From the NCBI RefSeq assembly GCF_041675725.1, contig NZ_JBAYTI010000023.1:1-41488 (forward strand): a stretch of 41,488 nucleotides of DNA, in the 5' to 3' direction. How positions within the stretch are numbered: position 1 is the first letter of the stretch; each line of letters begins with the position of its first letter. This document shows positions 35,660 to 41,488 of this stretch, one piece after another. Source of the DNA: Castellaniella sp041675725 (GTDB taxonomy: Bacteria; Pseudomonadota; Gammaproteobacteria; Burkholderiales; Burkholderiaceae_B). A model generated the notes under the pieces. That model saw only the letters and a list, made by a program, of their open reading frames with translations, had not been told where the DNA came from and searched no databases. The position numbers and the translations under genes are program-made.

Positions 35660-35781
35660 TGGCAGTACGCACGTCTCACTCACGGCTTGCCCCGTCGCCT
35701 TTGGCACTTCGGCACGATCTGTTTGGTTCCAGCGTTCTTGATTCATTGTTCTTTTTCTTTTCATTATGGACGTAACAAATC

Positions 35782-35988
35782 ATGGTTCAAACGGGCAAAG
35801 TCAAGTGGTTCAATGCCGAGAAAGGTTTTGGTTTCATTACCCCTGATGCAGGGGGTTCCGACGTTTTCGCGCATTTTTCCGCCATCGAAGGGCGTGGCTA
35901 TCGCAGCCTGAACGAAGGGCAGGAAGTCCAGTTCGAAGTCAAGGATGGCCCCAAGGGTCCCCAAGCTGCTGAAATCCGCCCGCTGTAA
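35782..35988 (+). CDS. Cold-shock protein (CspA family)
   Basis: A 68-residue single cold-shock domain: TGKVKWFNAEKGFGFITPDA holds RNP1 (KGFGFI), and VFAHFSAIEGRGYRSL holds RNP2 (VFAHF). The end is VKDGPKGPQAAEIRPL. It binds single-stranded RNA/DNA and acts as an RNA chaperone. The gene has a long upstream leader and its own strong terminator 22 bp after the stop, so it is a single-gene unit. Which of several paralogues it is cannot be decided here. Confidence 0.95.
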   Translation: MVQTGKVKWFNAEKGFGFITPDAGGSDVFAHFSAIEGRGYRSLNEGQEVQFEVKDGPKGPQAAEIRPL

Positions 35989-36010
35989 CAAGCACGGGTT
36001 TGGCAAACAG

Positions 36011-36034
36011 GCACACCTTCGGGTGTGCTTTTTT
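36011..36034 (+). terminator. Rho-independent terminator of the cold-shock gene
   Basis: A perfect 7-bp stem GCACACC / GGTGTGC closed by a TTCG tetraloop is followed by six T residues. It lies 22 bp downstream of the csp stop. Confidence 0.95.
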
Positions 36035-36266
36035 GTCGGGTTCAAGAAGTAACGGGCTGGAGAGTTCATCGGCGGTCTTGTGTATCATGTTGGCAATCCA
36101 GGAAATTGCATCTGGGCGTATTCGCCCCTTCTTCCTGGGTTGTCTACCCGTTTCAACAGTCTATGCACAGGTTTATCCACACGGTCATGCTCACCGTTTC
36201 AGGTACCCGTGAGAGAGATTGATTTTGATTGTGTCATGAAGCGCCTGTGTTTGTCATTAATACTAT

Positions 36267-36282
36267 TGTTTCACGTGAAACA
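36267..36282 (+). promoter_or_regulatory. parS centromere site 1
   Basis: TGTTTCACGTGAAACA is a perfect 16-bp palindrome, identical to the universal chromosomal parS consensus. The window's own ParB (40.4 kb) would load here. Confidence 0.95.
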
Positions 36283-36719
36283 TGAGGCGCGCTGGTTTCT
36301 TGTCCCGAGGTACCCGCAGGTGGATCAATAAGACCCATCACGAAAACAGGGCGGGCATGCCTCCAACGGCCGAATAAAGCGTCTGATGATGGGCGATTTG
36401 GTTCCGAGTCCGGAAATAATTCCATGGTGCACCATCGGATCCCGCAATGACGGGTCGTCAAGGGGCGGTAAGGGCCTGTGTGCTATTCAGTGATGATTCG
36501 GATCGGTAACCATGATGTGGATACAGCTGGCGGGGCGGGTACCGATGATACCGATCATCCCGTACGGATTGGGCGTCAGGCGCCCTATTCGTGATGGGTA
36601 GTGAATGGTGGCCTCAATGGGCTGGCAAGGCCCTAAGACGCAGGTGCGTCTGGTATCCGATGACATCGATAGGGGTCCCCCGGGAATAAGCCGGATTCTG
36701 ATCGTTGCGTCACATGGTC

Positions 36720-36739
36720 ATGGTTTCACGTGAAACCAT
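36720..36739 (+). promoter_or_regulatory. parS centromere site 2, overlapping the mnmG promoter
   Basis: A perfect 20-bp palindrome ATGGTTTCACGTGAAACCAT. Its 16-bp core differs from the parS consensus only at the symmetric outer bases (G/C for T/A). It covers the -35 position of the mnmG promoter. Confidence 0.88.
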
Positions 36740-36753
36740 AAAATAAGACTGGC

Positions 36754-36759
36754 TATAAT
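36754..36759 (+). promoter_or_regulatory. mnmG operon -10 element
   Basis: TATAAT lies 65 bp before the mnmG start. The region 17 bp upstream (TGAAAC, 36,731-36,736) is a poor -35 and is part of parS site 2, so ParB occupancy could affect transcription of mnmG-rsmG-parA-parB. Confidence 0.55.
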
Positions 36760-36824
36760 TTTGGTCTTTTCACCGATCCGGGTTCCGAGCCCGGTATGGT
36801 GGGCGAGTTGGATCGTTGATTGAC

Positions 36825-38741
36825 ATGAATTACCCTGAAATTTTCGACGTTTTGGTGATTGGCGGGGGCCATGCGGGCACGGAAGCCGCATTGGCTGCGG
36901 CTCGCATGGGCGCGTCTACTTTGTTATTGACCCATAGCATAGAAACCTTGGGGCAAATGTCCTGTAATCCGTCGATCGGTGGCATCGGGAAAGGGCATTT
37001 GGTCAAAGAAATCGATGCACTGGGTGGCGCAATGGCGCTGGCAACGGACCGGGCCGGAATACAGTTCCGGGTATTGAATCGCTCGAAAGGACCGGCTGTC
37101 CGGGCAACGCGAGCGCAGGCCGATCGATCGCTGTACCGGCGGGCCATCCGCATGGCCTTGCAATCCATGCCAAATCTGATGATCTTTCAGCAATCGGTCG
37201 AAGACTTGATCCTCGAAGGGGATCGGGTAGCAGGGGCAAAAACGCAGATTGGCCTGGACTTTCGGGCTCGTACGGTGGTGTTGACGGCCGGGACGTTTCT
37301 GAATGGCTTGATGCACGTGGGCCTGGAGCATCATGCGGCGGGCCGTGCAGGCGACCCACCCTCCATCAGTCTGGCACACCGCCTACAGGAACTGGCCTTG
37401 CCCCGAGGGCGGCTGAAGACCGGCACGCCGCCACGGATCGACTCGAAGAGCATCGATTTCTCGCGACTGGAAGTGCAGCATGGCGATACGGATCCGGTTC
37501 CCGTATTTTCATATCTGGGCAGCAGCGATCTGCACCCCGAACAAGTCCCATGCTGGATCACGCATACGACGCAGGAAAGCCACGATATCGTGCGTTCAGG
37601 TCTAAGCCGGTCGCCCATGTACAGCGAAGAAGGCACCATCGAAGGCATCGGGCCGCGCTACTGCCCGTCCATCGAAGACAAGATTCATCGCTTTGCGGAT
37701 AAGACCAGCCACCAGGTGTTTCTGGAACCCGAAGGTGCGTCGTCATGTGAAATTTATCCCAACGGAATTTCCACCAGCCTGCCCTTCGATATTCAGTATG
37801 CATTGGTTCGCAGCCTGCCAGGCCTGGAGCAGGCCCGCATCATGCGGCCGGGCTATGCGATCGAGTATGACTACTTCGACCCGCGCCATTTGCAGCCCTG
37901 GCTCGAAACACGCTCCATCCGCGGCCTGTTCTTTGCGGGGCAGATCAACGGTACGACGGGCTACGAAGAAGCCGGCGCGCAAGGCTTGCTGGCCGGCGCC
38001 AATGCGGCTTTACAGGCGCGCGGCGCGGCGCCGTGGACAGTGGCGCGCAGCGAGGCTTACCTGGGGGTTCTCGTCGACGATTTGGTCACCAAAGGGGTGA
38101 CGGAACCCTACCGGATGTTTACGTCGAGGGCAGAGTACCGGCTCAGCCTGCGGGAGGACAATGCAGACGCGCGGTTGACAGAACAGGGCCGCGCACTGGG
38201 CCTGATCGATGATGTTCGCTGGGATGCCTATTGTCGCAAGCGCGATGCGGTGGCGGCAGAAATCGAACGGCTCAGGGAAACGAGGCTCAATCCATCCGTA
38301 TTGCAGGCACATGATCGCCAGGCGCTTGGGCTGAACAAGGATGGTATGCATCCATCCTTGCACGATTTATTGAAGCGGCCGGAAATCAGCTATGAACGGC
38401 TGATGAGTCTGGTGGACGAACAGGGAGAACACGTAGCGGGCCCAGGCCTGGCCGATGCGGTACAGGCGGAACAGGTCGGCATCCGCATCAAATATGCGGG
38501 CTATGTCGACAGACAGCAAGAGGAGATCCGTCGGCAGCAGGACCTGGCCGATCAGGCAATTCCCGAAGATTTCGACTATTCGGATGTATCGGGCCTGTCA
38601 TATGAAGTGCGTCAGCACCTGCAGGATGCCCGACCCCTGAGTATCGGCCAGGCCTCGCGCGTCTCGGGCGTGACACCAGCTGCCGTGTCCTTGCTGTTGG
38701 TGCATCTGAAACGACGCCAGCGCAAAGCGCGGGCAGCCTGA
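36825..38741 (+). CDS. mnmG: tRNA uridine-5-carboxymethylaminomethyl(34) synthesis enzyme MnmG
   Basis: The FAD-dependent partner of MnmE (638 residues) in wobble-uridine modification. The dinucleotide-binding N-terminus has VLVIGGGHAGTEAALAAARM at about 9-28. CNPSIGGIGKGHLVKEIDAL, DRAGIQFRVLNRSKGPAV, GFGxx-type FFAGQINGTTGYEEAGAQGL and FTSRAEYRLSLREDNAD are family signatures. The C-terminal helical domain that meets MnmE ends RVSGVTPAAVSLLLVHLKRR. The ATG at 36,825 is preferred to an upstream TTG at 36,816. It is the first gene of the mnmG-rsmG-parA-parB unit; rsmG follows after 26 bp. Confidence 0.97.
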   Translation: MNYPEIFDVLVIGGGHAGTEAALAAARMGASTLLLTHSIETLGQMSCNPSIGGIGKGHLVKEIDALGGAMALATDRAGIQFRVLNRSKGPAVRATRAQADRSLYRRAIRMALQSMPNLMIFQQSVEDLILEGDRVAGAKTQIGLDFRARTVVLTAGTFLNGLMHVGLEHHAAGRAGDPPSISLAHRLQELALPRGRLKTGTPPRIDSKSIDFSRLEVQHGDTDPVPVFSYLGSSDLHPEQVPCWITHTTQESHDIVRSGLSRSPMYSEEGTIEGIGPRYCPSIEDKIHRFADKTSHQVFLEPEGASSCEIYPNGISTSLPFDIQYALVRSLPGLEQARIMRPGYAIEYDYFDPRHLQPWLETRSIRGLFFAGQINGTTGYEEAGAQGLLAGANAALQARGAAPWTVARSEAYLGVLVDDLVTKGVTEPYRMFTSRAEYRLSLREDNADARLTEQGRALGLIDDVRWDAYCRKRDAVAAEIERLRETRLNPSVLQAHDRQALGLNKDGMHPSLHDLLKRPEISYERLMSLVDEQGEHVAGPGLADAVQAEQVGIRIKYAGYVDRQQEEIRRQQDLADQAIPEDFDYSDVSGLSYEVRQHLQDARPLSIGQASRVSGVTPAAVSLLLVHLKRRQRKARAA

Positions 38742-38767
38742 GTGGCCGTCGGGATACGGGCCTGCAT

Positions 38768-39460
38768 ATGACACATGTCCCTGTACCGGACCTGCCTGCT
38801 GCAGATCCTGTCGCTGAATCCCGTTTGCGGGATGCCTTGGATGCCCTGGGCATGTCATCCGACCAGGTACACGTGCCCCGCCTGCTGGCGTATCTGCATC
38901 ATCTCCAGCACTGGAACAAGGCGTACAACCTGACGGCGATTCGTGATCCCGAACATATGCTCGTCCAGCACGTGTTCGATAGCCTGGCCGTCCTGCCCAC
39001 CCTGCGGCAGCTGGCCGAAATGCGGGATGCGTGTGCATTCAAGATCGCAGACGTAGGCTCAGGCGCGGGCTTGCCAGGTATCATCATTGCCGTATGCGAA
39101 CCGCATTGGTCCGTGACCTGTGTCGATACCGTGGGCAAGAAAACGGCCTTCATGCGGCAGGCTGCGGGTCTTTTGGGTCTGTCGAACGTACAGGTAGCGC
39201 AGGGGCGGATCGAAGCCATGGCCAGCGTGCAGGCCGATGTCGTGATTTCCCGGGCCTTTGCCTCGCTGGTAGACTTCGTGCGGCTGGCGGCGCATCACTG
39301 CAGGCCCGACGGCGTGATGGTGGCCATGAAAGGCCAGAATCCGCAATCCGAGCGCGCAGATCTAGAGCAGCATACGGACTGGCACGTCGGCCAGATCACC
39401 GAGCTGAAAGTGCCCGAACTCGATGCCCAGCGCTGTCTGGTGCACCTGGTACCCAACTGA
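38768..39460 (+). CDS. rsmG: 16S rRNA (guanine(527)-N7)-methyltransferase RsmG
   Basis: The 230-residue enzyme methylates G527 of 16S rRNA. It has HHLQHWNKAYNLTAIRDPEH at the start of the family domain, HVFDSLAVLP, the S-adenosylmethionine loop ADVGSGAGLPGIIIAV, DTVGKKTAFMRQAAGLLGL and VVISRAFASLVDFV. Its stop overlaps the first parA ATG (TGATG), which points to coupled translation. Confidence 0.97.
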   Translation: MTHVPVPDLPAADPVAESRLRDALDALGMSSDQVHVPRLLAYLHHLQHWNKAYNLTAIRDPEHMLVQHVFDSLAVLPTLRQLAEMRDACAFKIADVGSGAGLPGIIIAVCEPHWSVTCVDTVGKKTAFMRQAAGLLGLSNVQVAQGRIEAMASVQADVVISRAFASLVDFVRLAAHHCRPDGVMVAMKGQNPQSERADLEQHTDWHVGQITELKVPELDAQRCLVHLVPN

Positions 39461-40269
39461 TGAAACATGTCATGTCCGATACCCCTATCCGCAGCGCCCG
39501 TGTTTTCTGTATTGCCAATCAAAAAGGCGGGGTCGGCAAGACGACCACCAGCATCAACCTGGCAGCCGCGCTTGCGCAGCTGGGGAAAAAAGTGCTGCTG
39601 ATCGACCTCGACCCACAGGGCAATGCCACCATGGGCAGCGGGATCGATAAAAACGAGGCCACGGTCAATCTTTATCAAGTGCTGATCGGGTCCGCCAGCA
39701 TCCACGAAGCTCGACTGCGCTCCGAGACCGGCCAATACGACGTGCTGCCCGCCAACCGCGAAATGTCGGGTGCGGAAATCGACCTGGTACAGATGGCCGC
39801 CCGCGAAACGCGGCTCAAGCAGGCGCTGGCGAGCGTGCAGAATGAATATGACTTCGTGCTGATCGATTGTCCGCCGGCGTTGTCTTTGCTGACACTGAAC
39901 GGACTGGCCAGCGCCCATGGGGTCATCATCCCGATGCAGTGTGAATACTTTGCACTCGAGGGTCTGTCTGATCTGGTCAATACCATCAAGCGTGTGTACC
40001 GCAATCTGAATCCGGATCTGGTGCTGATCGGTTTGTTGCGCGTCATGTACGATACCCGGATCACGTTGCAGCAGCAGGTGTCGGCACAGCTTGAAGCACA
40101 TTTCGGTGACAAAGTGTTTCAGACTATCGTGCCCCGCAATGTCCGGCTGGCAGAAGCGCCCAGCTATGGCATGCCAGGGGTGGTTTATGACAAATCGGCC
40201 CGGGGGGCAAAAGCCTATTTTGCATTTGCCCAGGAACTGGTGCGCCGAGTGGATCGTATGGCGGCCTGA
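39460..40269 (+). CDS. parA: Chromosome-partitioning ATPase ParA
   Basis: A 269-residue Walker-type ATPase: CIANQKGGVGKTTTSINLA (deviant Walker A with the signature Lys), VLLIDLDPQGNATMGSGI, DFVLIDCPPALSLLTLNGL (Walker B) and IPMQCEYFALEGLSDL. With ParB it moves the origin region to the cell pole or quarter positions. ATG 39,460 overlaps the rsmG stop; ATG 39,472 (265 residues) is an equally possible start. The frame is open far upstream, but only as an overlap with rsmG. Confidence 0.97.
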   Translation: MKHVMSDTPIRSARVFCIANQKGGVGKTTTSINLAAALAQLGKKVLLIDLDPQGNATMGSGIDKNEATVNLYQVLIGSASIHEARLRSETGQYDVLPANREMSGAEIDLVQMAARETRLKQALASVQNEYDFVLIDCPPALSLLTLNGLASAHGVIIPMQCEYFALEGLSDLVNTIKRVYRNLNPDLVLIGLLRVMYDTRITLQQQVSAQLEAHFGDKVFQTIVPRNVRLAEAPSYGMPGVVYDKSARGAKAYFAFAQELVRRVDRMAA

Positions 40270-40400
40270 GGGCCTTCTTCAGGCCCTGTAACAGACGACG
40301 AACAGCGCCAGGGCCGGGCCAGGCCAGGCCGATCCAGCACCGGGCTGATCAAATGCCAAGCCAAGCACACACCGAGTCGGTCAATCAAAGAGAGGACATC

Positions 40401-41321
40401 ATGGCAACACGCAAAAAGGGATTGGGACGCGGGCTGGATGCCCTGTTGGGGGTCGATCATGGCGCACTCGACAGCCTCGGCAAACCGCCGGGCCAACCCG
40501 ATAGCCTGCCGCTGGATGTTTTGCAGCCGGGGCGCTACCAGCCGCGATCCCACGTGGATGAAGAAGCGTTGAATGAGCTGGCGGATTCCATCCGCTCGCA
40601 GGGGATCATGCAGCCCATATTGGTGCGCCCCCTGGCGGACGCGCCCGGTCGCTACGAAATCATCGCCGGCGAGCGCCGTTGCAAGGCGGCGCGCCTGGCG
40701 GGCCTGGCCGAAGTACCGGTGCTGGTGCGCGAGGTCGCCGACGAAAACGCCGCCATCATGGCCCTGATCGAGAACATCCAGCGCGAAGACCTCAATCCGC
40801 TGGAGGAGGCTCAGGGGGTGCGTCGCCTGCTCGATGAATTCGGCCTCACGCACGAACAGGCGGCCAGCGCCATCGGGCGTTCCCGTTCGGCCACCACCAA
40901 CCTGCTGCGTCTGCTGAACCTGGTCGAACCCGTCCAGACCATGCTGCTGGCCGGGGACGTGGACATGGGTCACGCCCGCGCGCTGCTGGCGCTCGATGGC
41001 GCGCGCCAGATCATGCTGGCCAACGAAGTGGTCGGTCGCCGCCTGTCCGTGCGCGAGACCGAGAAGCGGGTCGCCCAGGCGCTGCGCGGAGACGACACCG
41101 AATCCAGGCGGTCCGAATCGCCGGCAGGCCGTGGCCAGGCAGCGGCGCCATCCGGAGACGTCCGCCGCTTGGAGCGGGCCCTGTCGGAACAACTGGGTAC
41201 CGCAGTGACGATCCGCACCCGACGCAGGCAAGGGGGCGAATTGGTCATAGCCTGGCATGATTGGGCGCATCTCGATTCATTGCTCGAGCGCCAGGGCCTC
41301 GCGGGTCCGGACGCGTCGTAG
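40401..41321 (+). CDS. parB: Chromosome-partitioning protein ParB
   Basis: ParB (306 residues) is a CTP-dependent clamp that loads at parS. The N-terminus KKGLGRGLDALLG is the ParA-stimulating segment. The CTPase domain has LQPGRYQPR, the GERR motif at 90-93 and ALIENIQREDLNPLEEA. The helix-turn-helix has LTHEQAASAIGRSRSATTNL, and a short C-terminal dimerisation domain follows a Ser/Gly/Ala linker. ATG 40,401 is preceded by GAGAGGA; an in-frame ATG at 40,353 lacks a ribosome binding site. The 131-bp gap after parA contains no gene. The window's two parS sites are its natural targets. Confidence 0.97.
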   Translation: MATRKKGLGRGLDALLGVDHGALDSLGKPPGQPDSLPLDVLQPGRYQPRSHVDEEALNELADSIRSQGIMQPILVRPLADAPGRYEIIAGERRCKAARLAGLAEVPVLVREVADENAAIMALIENIQREDLNPLEEAQGVRRLLDEFGLTHEQAASAIGRSRSATTNLLRLLNLVEPVQTMLLAGDVDMGHARALLALDGARQIMLANEVVGRRLSVRETEKRVAQALRGDDTESRRSESPAGRGQAAAPSGDVRRLERALSEQLGTAVTIRTRRRQGGELVIAWHDWAHLDSLLERQGLAGPDAS

Positions 41322-41350
41322 GCTTGCACCGCGGCGCACCGCGGGCCAAC

Positions 41351-41379
41351 TTGACAATGACCGGTAACCTCTTCATAAT
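41351..41379 (+). promoter_or_regulatory. Promoter of the tRNA-Tyr gene
   Basis: A perfect TTGACA (41,351-41,356), 17 bp and CATAAT (41,374-41,379) stand 14 bp before the tRNA, with a GC-rich discriminator after the -10, as in stringently controlled stable RNA promoters. Confidence 0.8.
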
Positions 41380-41393
41380 TCGGGGTTCGCTTC

Positions 41394-41480
41394 GGTGGGG
41401 TGCCCGAGTGGTTAAAGGGGGCAGACTGTAAATCTGTTGGCCTTGCGCCTACGTTGGTTCGAATCCAACTCCCACCACCA
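41394..41480 (+). tRNA. tRNA-Tyr (GTA anticodon)
   Basis: An 87-nt type II tRNA. The acceptor arms GGTGGGG and TCCCACC pair (one G-T). The D arm has GCCCGAGTGGTTAAAGGG. The anticodon stem CAGA/TCTG holds the loop CTGTAAA, giving anticodon GTA. A long variable arm follows, and the T arm GTTGG TTCGAAT CCAAC is complete. The 3' CCA is encoded. A long variable arm with GTA is diagnostic for bacterial tRNA-Tyr. Confidence 0.97.
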
Positions 41481-41488
41481 GGCGAACA

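Larger units (their letters stand above)
36035..36824. other. Gene-free region upstream of mnmG with parS and DnaA-box-like sites
   Basis: About 790 bp without a credible gene. It contains a perfect DnaA box TTATCCACA (36,173-36,181) with CTATGCACA 3 bp before it (36,161-36,169), a near-match TGTGGATAC (36,516-36,524), two parS sites (listed separately) and the mnmG promoter. A 13-bp segment GTTCCGAG-C/T-CCGG occurs twice (near 36,401 and 36,782). In many proteobacteria oriC lies next to mnmG, so this is the second origin candidate. Confidence 0.5.

Noticed and set aside
36035..36824. Short open frames in the region upstream of mnmG
   Set aside because: They lack ribosome binding sites and recognisable motifs and overlap parS and DnaA-box-like sites, so the region is better read as regulatory.
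40270..40400. A possible gene or hairpin between parA and parB
   Set aside because: Only GC-rich imperfect repeats (GGGCCGGGCCAGGCC-like) were seen, with no T-run and no credible start before parB at 40,401.

Overview
This is a high-GC bacterial chromosome segment, most likely from a betaproteobacterium of the Alcaligenaceae/Burkholderiales (Bordetella/Achromobacter-like). The basis is the core order mnmE-yidC-yidD-rnpA-rpmH (leftward), dnaA-dnaN-gyrB (rightward), then mnmG-rsmG-parA-parB and a tRNA-Tyr. The window therefore covers the origin-proximal region of the chromosome.

Positions 1-14,550 are an accessory, defence-rich and partly decayed island, visibly lower in GC than its surroundings in the hsd genes. 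From the left it holds: the end of an SF2 helicase resembling TOTE conflict-system helicases; a scrap of a probable integrative-element gene fused to the first 59 codons of a second hsdM; dinD; an IS66-family element whose transposase gene carries an amber codon; the C-terminal scrap of a tyrosine integrase; and a leftward operon hsdM-hsdS-prrC-hsdR-rhuM. That operon is a type IC restriction-modification system carrying an apparently intact PrrC tRNA anticodon nuclease, a second-line defence against phages that block restriction. A small winged-helix protein lies upstream. A degraded P4-type integrase abuts the 3' end of mnmE, which suggests that the island entered there. Two diverged copies of a ~130-150 bp sequence lie at about 2.1 and 13.7 kb.

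Positions 14,553-23,809 are conserved housekeeping genes: tRNA modification (mnmE), membrane protein insertion (yidC, yidD), RNase P protein, ribosomal protein L34, replication initiation (dnaA), the sliding clamp (dnaN) and gyrase (gyrB).

Positions 24,000-32,814 are an acyl-CoA catabolic cluster: two acyl-CoA ligases, two enoyl-CoA hydratases/isomerases, an isovaleryl-CoA-dehydrogenase-like enzyme, a periplasmic branched-chain-amino-acid-type binding protein, an NTF2-like protein and a TetR regulator. Three 14-bp inverted repeats of the form TGAC-N6-GTCA sit at the promoters of the three transcription units. They look like the operators of one regulator, most simply the linked TetR protein.

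Positions 32,815-36,824 contain two gene-poor stretches with DnaA-box-like sites (32.93-33.12 kb and 36.16-36.52 kb), with a metallophosphoesterase, a class I aminotransferase and a cold-shock gene between them. Two parS palindromes lie upstream of mnmG. The replication origin is probably here. The window ends with mnmG-rsmG-parA-parB and a tRNA-Tyr that has its own strong promoter.
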